This document shows positions 25,620 through 34,278 of a DNA stretch of 64,000 nt, piece after piece; position 1 is the stretch's first letter; each line of letters begins with the position of its first letter. The DNA lies in NCBI GenBank assembly GCA_016708345.1, contig JADJFX010000002.1, positions 1-64,000 on the forward strand. The letters run 5' to 3'. The translations under genes and the position numbers were made by a program. The stretch is from Candidatus Rhodoferax bjergmarkensis. Lineage in GTDB: Bacteria; Pseudomonadota; Gammaproteobacteria; Burkholderiales; Burkholderiaceae_C. The notes under the pieces are model-generated. The model did not search any database, had not been told where the DNA came from, and was given only the letters and a program-made list of their open reading frames with translations.

Positions 25620-26768
25620 TCAGCTGACCACTCGCCCATCAGCCGTAAGCATGCTCTGTGCTACAAAATTATTGCTTTGGCGTGAATTGCCGTAGCTCAC
25701 GTGGTAACCGCCGATGTCCATGAACGATCGTTTCTGAAACGCGGCCAGCACATTGGCACGTGTCATGGAGCCGTCCACAGTGCTGAGCACGTTATAGGTG
25801 TAGCGCGCGGCAATGAATCCGGCCAGTCCCAGGGCTGTTGGCGGCTCATCAAACCGCTTGGCCAGCACGGACTTGTACAGGCGAACGATCGGCAAGCTGC
25901 TGGACATGACCGGCACCACTTGGGTTCCAACAATCGGTATCCTGTGGGTGCCTCCCAACTGGCTGAGCGTTTGCAAATTGACGTCTGCCAGCGCCACAAT
26001 GTAACGCTGTCGCTGCGCCTGGATGCCTTGAAGGAACGAAATTATTTCTGGTGTACCGCCAACAAACAGCAATATGGCGGGGGTATCAGGCGTGAGCCGG
26101 CGGCTCATCTGGCCAAGATCGTCCTGCGGCTCAAAGGTCTTGAGTTTGAGCTTGAGGTTTTGCGAAATTTGTTCAATGTCGTCGCGGTACTGGCGAAAGT
26201 CCTGAGCGGTCGCGTAAATGGCACCTACTTCACGCACGCCTTGGTCGGTCAGCAATCGAAGCGCGTGGTGAATCTGTTGCTGACGGGCGGCGAAGATCGG
26301 GAAAGTGCGGTTGTCAACCTCCAATGTTGAGTTCTGCAACCAAGGGGCAACGTGGGCCATCCCAAGGTTTTTCTTGCGCATCTGCGTGACCAATTCAACA
26401 GCCGCACGCTCGCCCGATGTTGCACTGATCGCGATGCATTGCCGGTCAGTACTCATGGCCTGCAGGGCTTCCTGAAGACTTTGCGGGCTGCCGTCCACTT
26501 CAAAGGTGGCGTGACGAATTTGCAGGCCACGCAGACCGCCATTTGAATTGATTTCTTGCCACGCTGCACGTGAACCAATCATCAAGTCCTTTGACACGTC
26601 CTGCTGCGCAATGGATGTGTCCACGACTTGCGCAATGGTGAAAACCTGGGTGTTCCCGCTGGATGAGCCGGGCTCTTGAGCCAAACTCCATGGTGAAAGT
26701 GCCAGGGCGCCGGTTGCGCCCAATAAGCGGCGGCGATTGGTATGCAATGTCATGATGTTTGTGTCCAT
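25620..26768 (-). CDS. ABC-type branched-chain-amino-acid-like solute-binding protein
   Basis: 382 residues from the ATG at 26768 (MDTNIMTLHTNRRRLLGATG); a TTG two codons earlier and an ATG at 26753 are alternatives. The lead has paired arginines and RRLLG before a hydrophobic core, so export by the twin-arginine route is possible. The mature protein is a type I periplasmic-binding fold of the Leu/Ile/Val family: VFTIAQVVDTSIAQQDVSKD, GSRAAWQEINSNGGLRG, AVELVTQMRKKNLGMAHVAP, and AILLFVGGTPEIISFLQGIQ. No permease or ATPase genes adjoin, so it may serve a remote importer or a sensor. Confidence 0.85.
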   Translation of the reverse strand: MDTNIMTLHTNRRRLLGATGALALSPWSLAQEPGSSSGNTQVFTIAQVVDTSIAQQDVSKDLMIGSRAAWQEINSNGGLRGLQIRHATFEVDGSPQSLQEALQAMSTDRQCIAISATSGERAAVELVTQMRKKNLGMAHVAPWLQNSTLEVDNRTFPIFAARQQQIHHALRLLTDQGVREVGAIYATAQDFRQYRDDIEQISQNLKLKLKTFEPQDDLGQMSRRLTPDTPAILLFVGGTPEIISFLQGIQAQRQRYIVALADVNLQTLSQLGGTHRIPIVGTQVVPVMSSSLPIVRLYKSVLAKRFDEPPTALGLAGFIAARYTYNVLSTVDGSMTRANVLAAFQKRSFMDIGGYHVSYGNSRQSNNFVAQSMLTADGRVVS

Positions 26769-26844
26769 TTTCAAGTTAGCGGGAGCGCAGTTTCAAACTG
26801 GCTTGGCTTGGCTTGGCCAGAGCCCAGTCCAATGCACTGAAAAA

Positions 26845-27150
26845 TCAGCTAAGCGCGCCATCTTCTTCGAGCTCGTCCTCATGGTGGACGTTGTCCATCA
26901 CTGCGATTTCTGCGTACTGAACAGCATTGAGTTGGTGGCGATGCGCCAGATAAGCGTGGCGCACATTGGCCTCATGGTCGCGATCATCGTCAGCGCTTGC
27001 CGCTGACAGTTGATGTTTGGCAGCCATCGCAAAGTGGTGTGCCGCCATGCGGTGATGGTCTCCGGCTGTTTCGTAGTGCTCTTGAGTCGGCTCGGCTGGC
27101 AATTCGTCACTTGAGCGGTTTTCGTTCGTTGGGTTGGTTTGATTGCGCAT
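26845..27150 (-). CDS. Small acidic His-rich hypothetical protein
   Basis: 101 residues with a good AGTGAGGAC ribosome site before the ATG. The sequence is hydrophilic: a polar start (MRNQTNPTNENRSSDELPAE), then two helices rich in alanine and histidine (HHRMAAHHFAMAAKHQLSAA and HLA-HRHQLNAVQYAEIAVM-like), and an acidic end (NVHHEDELEEDGALS). Repeated AAHHFAMAAKHQ-type spacing suggests a helical metal- or stress-associated protein, but no family is recognised. It stands alone upstream of the Leu/Ile/Val-type binding protein on the same strand. Confidence 0.6.
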   Translation of the reverse strand: MRNQTNPTNENRSSDELPAEPTQEHYETAGDHHRMAAHHFAMAAKHQLSAASADDDRDHEANVRHAYLAHRHQLNAVQYAEIAVMDNVHHEDELEEDGALS

Positions 27151-27692
27151 AAAGTCCTCACTTCATTGAGTTTGTGCAACGGCGACTTGCCGCTTCACAA
27201 GCATCGCAAACCCACGTGAAGCCTTGGTGACAGAACCCGCAAAACTCTCTCGCGGGTTACTGCAAAATGCCGTCAAGACGCTAGCTTGAACTTTTGTGAG
27301 TTGATTGGTTGAGCCGCCAAATCTCACCTATAAAATCAGCCCCTTGCGCATATAGAACGTGCGCGAGCAGCTACATATTTCATAGCAAAACGGGAGTAAA
27401 AAACACTTGTTTACCCGACCAGCTCATTCAGGGTTGGTTTAGAGGCGTCAACTCAGGATCGTCACTCTCTCTGGCAGGGCACTAGACGTGGCCACCTGCC
27501 CATTGACAAGTTCGGGGCCGACTGTCTGCTTCAGATGCTCAGCCACCGCGCAGAGTCAGGTCGAGGTCTGACCTACTCTGCGATTCACGCCTGAGTTGCT
27601 CACAAACGACGGGATCGATGCCTAAAACTGGCCAGCATTTGCAGACTGACCGGCCAAATCTCTGCATGACCGTCCCGGCGGACGCAGTCAAC
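27151..27692. other. Long non-coding gap
   Basis: 542 bases without a supported gene. It holds a dispersed palindromic repeat (27333-27393) and a 34-base hairpin at 27549-27582 (CGCAGAGT...AGGTC...GACCT...ACTCTGCG). The remainder reads as unalignable to anything I know and could be the scar of a lost mobile element. Confidence 0.45.
27333..27393 (-). repeat. Dispersed palindromic repeat, copy 4
   Basis: Contains TTGCGCATATAGAACGTGCGC and GAGCAGCTACATATTTCATAG, reverse orientation, in a gene-free stretch. Confidence 0.7.
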
Positions 27693-28775
27693 TTACTTAA
27701 GATCGTCAGCGATGAGTTTCACAATGCGTTGCGCATTGGTGGATGTCTCGGGTGTACCGGAAACATTAAGCACGGAAATGGTCGTCGAATTCCCTTCGCT
27801 AACGACGGCAATGCGGTATTTAAGTGGGCCAGAGTCGGACTTTGAACCACCGAATATTTTGCTGAAAAAACCGGGGTCAACTTTGTCAGCTGCTGGTTCG
27901 ACGTAGCGGACGAAATAGATACCTTTGCTACGATCTCGGTCTTCAACTGTGAAACCAGTGCGGTCAAGTGACAAGCCCACACGACGCCATGCGCGGTCAA
28001 ATCCGTCGTCGATTTGTACAACGGGTTGCCCGTTGACTGTCGCAATGCGCGAGCTGGTTTTTGTGACGCTGGCAGCGACCAGTGTTTTGGATTGCTCCTG
28101 CGTCATGCCGAGCTTGAGCATCAATCGACGTAAAAATTCTGTTTCAAGCTCGGGGTCGGCCGCGCGAGGCTGCCACATGGTCGTGTCTTTTTGTGCGGTG
28201 CTGTACACCTCGATCATGCCACGATGACTGATGAAAATTTCTGTGCCCCCGGCGGCGTTGCGTTCAAGACGGGTTCTGAATTTGTCTCGCTCACCCGTGG
28301 AATACAGTGCGTCGAGCGCTTTTCCGATCGAATTACGAATGAAGTCCAGCGGCAATTTCGCCCGGTTTTCGGCCCAGTCGGTTTCCATAATTCCTAAATT
28401 GGCCTGATCCATCGCGAGAAGAAAACCATTTTCCTGCCAGAAGTCACGAACTGGCCCCCAGAGCTTGTCCGCGGGGCGGTCCACAACGAGCCATCTCTGA
28501 TTGCCAGCACGTTCGATTCGGACATCGCTCAATGATGTGACTGCGATGGGTGCTGTCGATAGGTTGGTTTGACCCGCTTTGAAGCTTGATGCGGTGACTG
28601 CACCACCTTGAACAGAATAGCGGCTGTCACGGGACAGTTGGGTCAGGTCAGGGGGCACGTCAAGTGACGGGCCCTTAGCTGCGCCTTTGTAGTCGATTTT
28701 GTCGCTATCGAGTGTCGAGCACGCGGCAAGAGACAAAGAAAGGCTCAGCAGTGCAAGTCTGGAAAATTGATTCAC
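27693..28775 (-). CDS. bamC: Outer membrane assembly lipoprotein BamC
   Basis: 360 residues from the GTG at 28775, preceded by AAGGGA with seven-base spacing; the longer frame to 28931 runs into dapA intergenic DNA. The lipobox LAAC puts the acylated cysteine at 19. An unstructured stretch with SLDVPPDLTQLSRDSRY, the conserved BamD-binding segment, is followed by two helix-grip domains (VVDRPADKLWGPVRDFWQEN and DGFDRAWRRVGLSLDRTGF). BamC is a subunit of the beta-barrel assembly machine. It lies immediately downstream of dapA, as in many Proteobacteria. Confidence 0.93.
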   Translation of the reverse strand: MNQFSRLALLSLSLSLAACSTLDSDKIDYKGAAKGPSLDVPPDLTQLSRDSRYSVQGGAVTASSFKAGQTNLSTAPIAVTSLSDVRIERAGNQRWLVVDRPADKLWGPVRDFWQENGFLLAMDQANLGIMETDWAENRAKLPLDFIRNSIGKALDALYSTGERDKFRTRLERNAAGGTEIFISHRGMIEVYSTAQKDTTMWQPRAADPELETEFLRRLMLKLGMTQEQSKTLVAASVTKTSSRIATVNGQPVVQIDDGFDRAWRRVGLSLDRTGFTVEDRDRSKGIYFVRYVEPAADKVDPGFFSKIFGGSKSDSGPLKYRIAVVSEGNSTTISVLNVSGTPETSTNAQRIVKLIADDLK

Positions 28776-28813
28776 AAAAGTATCCCTTAGGGTAATGGAT
28801 AGGGCCGTGCCTG

Positions 28814-29707
28814 TCAGATCAGGCCAGTGACGCGCAAAGCGTTTTCGACCACCGCGTGATTGGCTTGAGTCAGCGGTGTCATGGGCAAGCGCATCGTCCC
28901 ACCGCACAGATTGAGTTTGGCCATGGCCCATTTGACTGGAATCGGATTTGCCTCGACAAACAGATTTTTATGCAAGGGGAGTAGTTTGAATTGAATTTCC
29001 ATGGCACGTTTTGTGTCGCCCGCCATCGCGGCAACGCACAGTTCGTGCATGAGTCTTGGCGCAACATTGGCCGATACGCTGACGTTGCCATGCCCACCGC
29101 ACAGCATGAGTGCGACGGCAGTGGGGTCATCACCCGAGTAAATCGAAAAACCTTTGGGCGCTTCACGAATAAGCCACTGCGCACGTTCAATGTTGCCGGT
29201 GGCTTCTTTGATGCCAACGATTCCGGGCACTTGCGCCAAGCGCAGCACGGTGTCGTGTGCCATGTCCGCAACGGAGCGGCCGGGCACGTTGTACAAAACC
29301 ATTGGCAAATCGACAGCTTGCGCAATTGCCTTGAAGTGCAGGTATTGCCCTTCCTGGGTCGGCTTGTTGTAATAGGGGACAACCTGCAATTGGCAGTCTG
29401 CCCCCACGCCTTTGGCAAACTTGGCTAGTTCAATGGCTTCAGCGGTTGAGTTGGCACCGCAGCCAGCCATGATGGGCACTCGCCCAGCCGCCTGTTCCAC
29501 GGCAATGCGGATGATCTCGCAATGCTCTTGTACATTGACTGTTGGCGATTCTCCGGTGGTGCCCACAACGCCGATGCAATCGGTGCCTTCTGCAATGTGC
29601 CAGTCGATTAATTTGCGCAGGGTGGGGTAGTCCACGCTGCCATCTTCATGCATGGGTGTGACAAGTGCCACGATGCTGCCCGTGATTTGGCCGGTAGAGG
29701 AAGTCAT
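28814..29707 (-). CDS. dapA: 4-hydroxy-tetrahydrodipicolinate synthase
   Basis: 297 residues, family length. It condenses pyruvate with aspartate semialdehyde in lysine and diaminopimelate synthesis in the cytosol. Visible: the pyruvate-binding GVVGTTGESPTV, the tyrosine in VVPYYNKPTQEG, and the Schiff-base lysine in GIVGIKEATGNIER; the TIM barrel is complete. It is upstream of bamC on the same strand with a 38-base gap and is probably cotranscribed. Confidence 0.96.
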   Translation of the reverse strand: MTSSTGQITGSIVALVTPMHEDGSVDYPTLRKLIDWHIAEGTDCIGVVGTTGESPTVNVQEHCEIIRIAVEQAAGRVPIMAGCGANSTAEAIELAKFAKGVGADCQLQVVPYYNKPTQEGQYLHFKAIAQAVDLPMVLYNVPGRSVADMAHDTVLRLAQVPGIVGIKEATGNIERAQWLIREAPKGFSIYSGDDPTAVALMLCGGHGNVSVSANVAPRLMHELCVAAMAGDTKRAMEIQFKLLPLHKNLFVEANPIPVKWAMAKLNLCGGTMRLPMTPLTQANHAVVENALRVTGLI

Positions 29708-29885
29708 GTCCGAGTAATTAAACGGTAAACGAGCATTTTACTTGGAGTAGGTGACGTGTCGGCTTCAGTGAAGTGTTATCTGGCAATTTTGGCTGTGCAA
29801 CGACGATTCTCTGGATGAATCGGGGCGGATTTTCAAGAAAGCCTTGTTCAAAGGCGAGGATTTGCAAATGGCCAAAGGCAATGGC

Positions 29886-29933
29886 CGCTGTCGCTCGTCA
29901 ATCAAGCGCAGTCAGCTATCAATTTAGGATGTT
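29886..29933 (-). repeat. Dispersed palindromic repeat, copy 5
   Basis: TCGTCAATCAAGCGCAGTCA then GCTATCAATTTAGGAT, reverse orientation, between dapA and a solute-binding gene; it lacks one arm of the stem. Confidence 0.6.
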
Positions 29934-29974
29934 AGTATGGCAATTATTTTCTTCATTGTTTGACAGGAGATCTG

Positions 29975-30703
29975 GTGAAAGATGCCATGTCAAATCGTTT
30001 TCGAATAGCACAGATCATCGCTTTGGGTTTTATGTTTTGGCTTTGTCATGGCCAGAGTTCGGCTCAGATTGTGCTTCGTCTGAACACCCATGAACTTCCA
30101 CCGTACAGTTTTCACAATGATCAAGGTCAAATTGATGGCATTGCGATCCGCGTGACGGAGTGTGCACTCAAGAAGGTTAATCAGCCGTACTCTATAGCTT
30201 TTTACCCTTGGGCTCGTGCGCAAATGTTGGTACAGGTTCGCTATGCAGACGGGTTTTTTGCGGCATCTGCGTCTGAGGAGCGAAACCAGTACGCAGTGCT
30301 TAGCGCAACCATCGCTCCACAAGAATGGCGGTGGTATTTGCGTAACGACAACCCCATGGATCCTAGAAGCCCGACGTTCAAAGACGTGGCTATGGTAGGC
30401 AGCTTTAATGGTGCCAACATGCAGGACTGGCTGATAAACAATCAATACAAAGTTGCAGCCAATCCACCTACCAACATGCATTTATTGAAGATGTTGCAAA
30501 CAAGGCGACTAGACGCCATTTTGGCTAATAAGCTGGTGATGGATGCACTGATTGCAGAAGGTGGGGGTGCAGACGAGATCCGCTCGGTGCTCTTGCAAGA
30601 CAAGCCCTTGGGTATCTACATTTCGAAGGCGGTTTTGGCTAATTTGGCACCTGATTTCATGAGCCGACTTAACCAAGCAATCGCGTATTGCCGTAAGAAA
30701 TGA
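29975..30703 (+). CDS. Periplasmic solute-binding protein (SBP_bac_3-like)
   Basis: 242 residues from the GTG at 29975, where AGGAGA lies five bases upstream; an ATG at 29987 is an alternative. The signal peptide is QIIALGFMFWLCHGQSSAQ. The mature protein fits the amino-acid-type binding fold: VLRLNTHELPPYSFHNDQGQ, IDGIAIRVTECALKKVNQPY, FAASASEERNQYAVLSATIA, and MLQTRRLDAILANKLVMDAL. It is a lone gene without transporter genes nearby. Confidence 0.82.
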   Translation: MKDAMSNRFRIAQIIALGFMFWLCHGQSSAQIVLRLNTHELPPYSFHNDQGQIDGIAIRVTECALKKVNQPYSIAFYPWARAQMLVQVRYADGFFAASASEERNQYAVLSATIAPQEWRWYLRNDNPMDPRSPTFKDVAMVGSFNGANMQDWLINNQYKVAANPPTNMHLLKMLQTRRLDAILANKLVMDALIAEGGGADEIRSVLLQDKPLGIYISKAVLANLAPDFMSRLNQAIAYCRKK

Positions 30704-30796
30704 CGAAGGCTTTTTGAAACCTCCAATTTTTGCATAGTGAACCCCCACACTGCGTTATGGCGGTCACCTCCGTATGGGCTGGCGCGCGTCAACGCG

Positions 30797-31039
30797 CTAG
30801 GAAACCCACTTGCTCTTGGGCTTGAAGTCGGGGAACTTGGCGTCGTGCTGCGCGTCAATTTTCAGCAAAGCCTCTAGAATTTCCTGCGGAAACCCTGCTC
30901 TTGGGGTTCCTGTGGTGTCTTGTTCAAGGCTTTCGATATAGGTGAAAAATTTGGGCGTACCCCATAGCGCCTTGAGCTCACCGGCGATTTTGGGAAAGCT
31001 TTTCAATATCAAGTTGAAGTTTTCGTTTTCTTCGATCAT
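30797..31039 (-). CDS. Small hypothetical protein
   Basis: 80 residues from the ATG at 31039 (MIEENENFNLILKSFPKIAG), which has AGAGG upstream; the frame to 31099 is longer but lacks a ribosome site. A helical start, then LKALWGTPKFFTYIESLEQD, then EILEALLKIDAQHDAKFPD. No family is recognised. It is divergent from the sirtuin gene, 120 bases away. Confidence 0.55.
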   Translation of the reverse strand: MIEENENFNLILKSFPKIAGELKALWGTPKFFTYIESLEQDTTGTPRAGFPQEILEALLKIDAQHDAKFPDFKPKSKWVS

Positions 31040-31160
31040 GTGCTGACCTCTTTGATGTGCTGAATTCGGATGGAATAATAGGCTGATACGTGTCAGCACA
31101 CAAGGCTGTGAGCTGGGGCGGTCTTTTTCAGGCGCAAAATGGCATTCAAAGGGTGAATGT

Positions 31161-32015
31161 ATGAGCTATGAATTGCTGTTTAACAAGGCCGCCGACCTTA
31201 TTGCGCAGGCCGATGCGCTGGTCATCTGTGCGGGGGCCGGGATGGGTGTGGATTCTGGTTTGCCTGATTTTCGCGGGAATGAAGGTTTTTGGCACGCCTA
31301 TCCGGCGCTCGCAAGAGCGCAATTGGACTTTGCAGATGTCGCCAATCCAAGAGCTTTTGAAAAAGATACTGCCTTGGCATGGGGGTTTTACGGCCACCGG
31401 CTTGATCTTTATCGCCATACGGTGCCGCACAATGGTTTCAATATTCTTCGCAAATGGAGCGAAACCCTTGCGCAAGAAGCCTGGGTTTTCACCAGCAACA
31501 TCGATGGACAATTCCAGAAGGCCGGGTTTACAGAGGCTCACATTCATGAATGTCACGGTTCAATTCACTACCTGCAATGTTTGACCGATTGCGGCTCGGG
31601 AATATGGAGCGCCAGTGACTTTATTCCTGAAGTGGACGAGCAGAACTGTTTGCTTCTCAATGCTGCGCCCCGTTGCCAACAGTGTGGAAGCATTGCCCGC
31701 CCCAATATTTTGATGTTTGGCGATTGGCGTTGGCTGCACGAGCGCATGCAGGAGCAGCGTCGCCGGGAAAAAGCCTGGTTCCAGAGGTTCGCAAAAAAAT
31801 CTGGCACGCTGCTTGTGATTGAGTTAGGTGCTGGTACATCGATCCCCACAGTCAGGCATTTCAGTGAGCGCGTCAGTGTTGAGTTTGATGCGCGCATCAT
31901 CCGCATCAATACACGTGAATTCCAAGTGCCCAGTGCCCAAGACCTTGGCATACCCATGGGCTCACTTGAAGCGCTGCAGCGCATTGACGACGCTTTGAGC
32001 GCTCTTTGCACCTAG
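31161..32015 (+). CDS. Sir2-family NAD-dependent protein deacylase
   Basis: 284 residues. Sirtuins remove acyl groups from lysines using NAD and yield O-acyl-ADP-ribose. Seen: the NAD-binding GAGMGVDSGLPDFRG near 24-38, TSNIDGQF, the catalytic HECHGSIH, the first zinc cysteine pair in LQCLTDCGSG and the second in APRCQQCGS, then LVIELGAGTSIPTV and INTREF. The large size relative to the short bacterial type matches the class that has an extended zinc module. It overlaps the next gene's open frame by a few bases and is probably cotranscribed with it. Confidence 0.94.
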   Translation: MSYELLFNKAADLIAQADALVICAGAGMGVDSGLPDFRGNEGFWHAYPALARAQLDFADVANPRAFEKDTALAWGFYGHRLDLYRHTVPHNGFNILRKWSETLAQEAWVFTSNIDGQFQKAGFTEAHIHECHGSIHYLQCLTDCGSGIWSASDFIPEVDEQNCLLLNAAPRCQQCGSIARPNILMFGDWRWLHERMQEQRRREKAWFQRFAKKSGTLLVIELGAGTSIPTVRHFSERVSVEFDARIIRINTREFQVPSAQDLGIPMGSLEALQRIDDALSALCT

Positions 32016-32029
32016 GAGACGACGCAGCA

Positions 32030-32791
32030 ATGTGGCGACGCCAGGGTTTTGACATGAATTTTCAATGGTTTAAGTGGCTGGTCTGGTCGCTGTTGCCAAC
32101 GGCCGCCTTGTCTCAGGGGTATCCAGAGATTCAGACACGCCCAAGCACCATGGCGGAAAATTGTGGGACGCAGCCAACGCCTGCGCGCTCTTCGGCCGGG
32201 CAGATGGACGAAGACCAAGTGCAAAGCCTGATCGCTGAGCTTACGCGAATGGGCATGCACTGTGCCGCCATGCGAATCAGAAGCAACAATCCGCTCAAAA
32301 GCCGTGCAGGCCCCAAAGAGCGTGCAGCGCCTGTTATCCAGTCGCCCCCCAAGGTGCAGGCAGAACCCGCCATGCTTGAGCGGTTGCCGCGTCCGTCAAG
32401 GCAAACGGGCACCGGTCAGCCTGCAGCCGAGTTCAAACCTTTCAAAAAAGAAGAGGTTCAAACGCTTGTGTCACCCGCGTTGCCACCGGCCCAGTCCAGC
32501 CAGGGCGTGGAGTTGATGCGCGACACCGGGGGGTGGGTTCATGTTCGGGGGTTTGACATTGCCCATTCCAGTCGATTTCCCGAGTCAGAGTTGCAGGGTT
32601 TGCTGTCAAGCTTTGTTGACAAAGAACTGAATGTGGGGCAACTCAAACATGCGGCGGGGCTGATTGCTGAGCACTACCGCGCCAAGGGAATTGTGGCCCG
32701 GGTGCTGTTACCTCAGCAGTCACTGGATCAAGGCATTGTCAAAATGCTGGTGGTGGAAAGTCAGCGCCCCAAGGCAGGTAACGGTCGTTGA
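32030..32791 (+). CDS. Secreted protein with a single POTRA-like domain, no barrel
   Basis: 253 residues from the ATG at 32030, with AGGAG about 12 bases before it; the ATG at 32054 (MNFQWFKW) is an alternative. A signal peptide (WLVWSLLPTAALSQG) is followed by a proline-rich linker and, from about 170 to the end, a POTRA_2-like domain: GWVHVRGFDIAHSSRFPESE, SSFVDKELNVGQLKHAAGLI and HYRAKGIVARVLLPQQSLDQ. POTRA domains of this kind sit in front of the TpsB/ShlB beta-barrel, which is missing. It follows the sirtuin gene closely. Role unknown. Confidence 0.78.
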   Translation: MWRRQGFDMNFQWFKWLVWSLLPTAALSQGYPEIQTRPSTMAENCGTQPTPARSSAGQMDEDQVQSLIAELTRMGMHCAAMRIRSNNPLKSRAGPKERAAPVIQSPPKVQAEPAMLERLPRPSRQTGTGQPAAEFKPFKKEEVQTLVSPALPPAQSSQGVELMRDTGGWVHVRGFDIAHSSRFPESELQGLLSSFVDKELNVGQLKHAAGLIAEHYRAKGIVARVLLPQQSLDQGIVKMLVVESQRPKAGNGR

Positions 32792-32852
32792 TGTTTGTGG
32801 ATGGTGAAAGGCGATTGGATCGAAAATAACTCGGCAACAAGCTTCTCCATAT

Positions 32853-33431
32853 ATGTACAAACTTCTCAGCATTCAAATCGCCCAGGCCCGCCGTGTGCAA
32901 ATCAACGGGCGTTCTGTCATGACGGCCATTCACAAGCTGCCGGTTTCTGGGCGGATATCTGCAGAGCCTATGGGGCTTATCGGGGACGATCAGGCCGACC
33001 CTACGGTGCACGGTGGGCTCGATAAAGCGGTGTACGCCTACCCTGGCGAGCACTATCCGTTTTGGCGTGAGGCACGCGCCCACGCCGGGGTCACAAGGAT
33101 TGATGACGCCTTGCCCTTCGGCTCGGTGGGTGAAAACCTGAGCTTGCAGGGTTTGCTGGAGACCGATGTTTGGGTAGGCGATGTGCTCAGATTCCCGCAC
33201 TGTGCGCTGCGGGTGACGCAGCCGCGCCAGCCTTGCTTCAAGTTCAACGCCGTCATGGGCTACAACGGCGCAGCCAGGGCGATGGCTCAAAACGGTTGTT
33301 GCGGCTTTTATCTGGCGGTGGACCAGCCGGGCCATTTAACGGCGGGCGAGTCGTTTGAATTGCTGCCTGGGCCCAAGCAGCTTCGCATCAGCGAAATGTT
33401 TCGATTCAAGGCTGTGAGGCACCTTGTTTAG
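32853..33431 (+). CDS. MOSC-domain protein (YiiM-like)
   Basis: 192 residues. MOSC domains transfer or bind sulfur on a conserved cysteine and belong to molybdenum-cofactor sulfuration or mARC-type N-hydroxylated-base reduction. The order VGLIGDDQADPTVHGGLDKA-like (GDDQADPTVHGG) , VGENLSLQGLLETDV, RVTQPRQPCFKFNAVMG (sulfur Cys) and NGCCGFYLAVDQPGHLTAG fits the YiiM type. No signal peptide. It is the last gene of a short run after the sirtuin and POTRA genes. Confidence 0.85.
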   Translation: MYKLLSIQIAQARRVQINGRSVMTAIHKLPVSGRISAEPMGLIGDDQADPTVHGGLDKAVYAYPGEHYPFWREARAHAGVTRIDDALPFGSVGENLSLQGLLETDVWVGDVLRFPHCALRVTQPRQPCFKFNAVMGYNGAARAMAQNGCCGFYLAVDQPGHLTAGESFELLPGPKQLRISEMFRFKAVRHLV

Positions 33432-33435
33432 TCGA

Positions 33436-33498
33436 ATTTTGCTGCATATTTGATAGCTGCTTGCGCACGTTCTATATGCGCAGGAGCCTGATTTGATA
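33436..33498 (+). repeat. Dispersed palindromic repeat, copy 6
   Basis: GATAGCTGCTTGCGCACG, spacer, then ATGCGCAGGAGCCTGATTTG. It follows the MOSC stop by five bases and is the copy that best matches the insertion inside xseA. Confidence 0.8.
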
Positions 33499-33660
33499 TG
33501 TAATTTCAGGCATTGCTTTTGGGACGATCATTGACGATTCACAGCGGTGCCAGACCAAAAACCTCGCCCAAGGGACGGGCCTCTGGCAATATCTAGACTA
33601 CCCCATTGGGTCCCATGAATGCCGGCATCATCACATTCTTGAAAAACAGGGAGGGTGCAA

Positions 33661-34278
33661 ATGCCTATACTTCCCGAAATGAAAAAAGACAACGCCAGCC
33701 TTGAGGCGCTCATAACCTGTGCGGCGCAAGGAGACCACGCCAGCTTCCAGAAAATTTATGAACGCACCCACTCGCATCTGTTTGGCCTTGCCGTGCGTAT
33801 GTTGGGACAAGGACACGCGGCCGAAGATGTGCTGCAAGAGGCTTATGTGAGTATCTGGAAGAACGCTACGAGTTACCGCAACGAGATCAACGGGCAACCC
33901 ATTGCGGCCATGACCTGGCTGATTGCCATTGTGCGCAACAAGTCGCTGGATGCGTTGCGCGCCCGTGTTCGGCGCAAAGAGAGTGAACTACCCGACTCTG
34001 GAGATGTCGACGAAGACGACATTCAGGCCACCTCCAGCCTGGCCCCCAGCGCGATGCAGTTGCTGGAGCAGGCCACGCAGGCCCTGCACATTGACGGCTG
34101 TATGAAGGCGCTGGACGGCAGCCACCGCCAAACCCTGGCGCTGGCCTATTACCAAGGTCTATCACACAGCGAAGTGGCGGTGCAGATGGGCGCACCCCTG
34201 GGCTCAGTTAAGGCCTGGATTCGCCGTGGACTGGAAAAGCTCAAATCTTGCCTTAGCGCGCAGGGAGTGGTGGCATGA
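33661..34278 (+). CDS. ECF-type RNA polymerase sigma factor (SigK-like)
   Basis: 205 residues from the ATG at 33661, six bases after GGGAGG. Region 2 shows FQKIYERTHSHLFGLAVRML and HAAEDVLQEAYVSIWKNATS; the acidic linker is DSGDVDEDDI; region 4 shows LALAYYQGLSHSEVAVQMG and GSVKAWIRRGLEKLKSCLS. It directs polymerase to a small regulon, normally under its anti-sigma partner. That partner gene overlaps it by ATGA but is frameshifted. Confidence 0.93.
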   Translation: MPILPEMKKDNASLEALITCAAQGDHASFQKIYERTHSHLFGLAVRMLGQGHAAEDVLQEAYVSIWKNATSYRNEINGQPIAAMTWLIAIVRNKSLDALRARVRRKESELPDSGDVDEDDIQATSSLAPSAMQLLEQATQALHIDGCMKALDGSHRQTLALAYYQGLSHSEVAVQMGAPLGSVKAWIRRGLEKLKSCLSAQGVVA

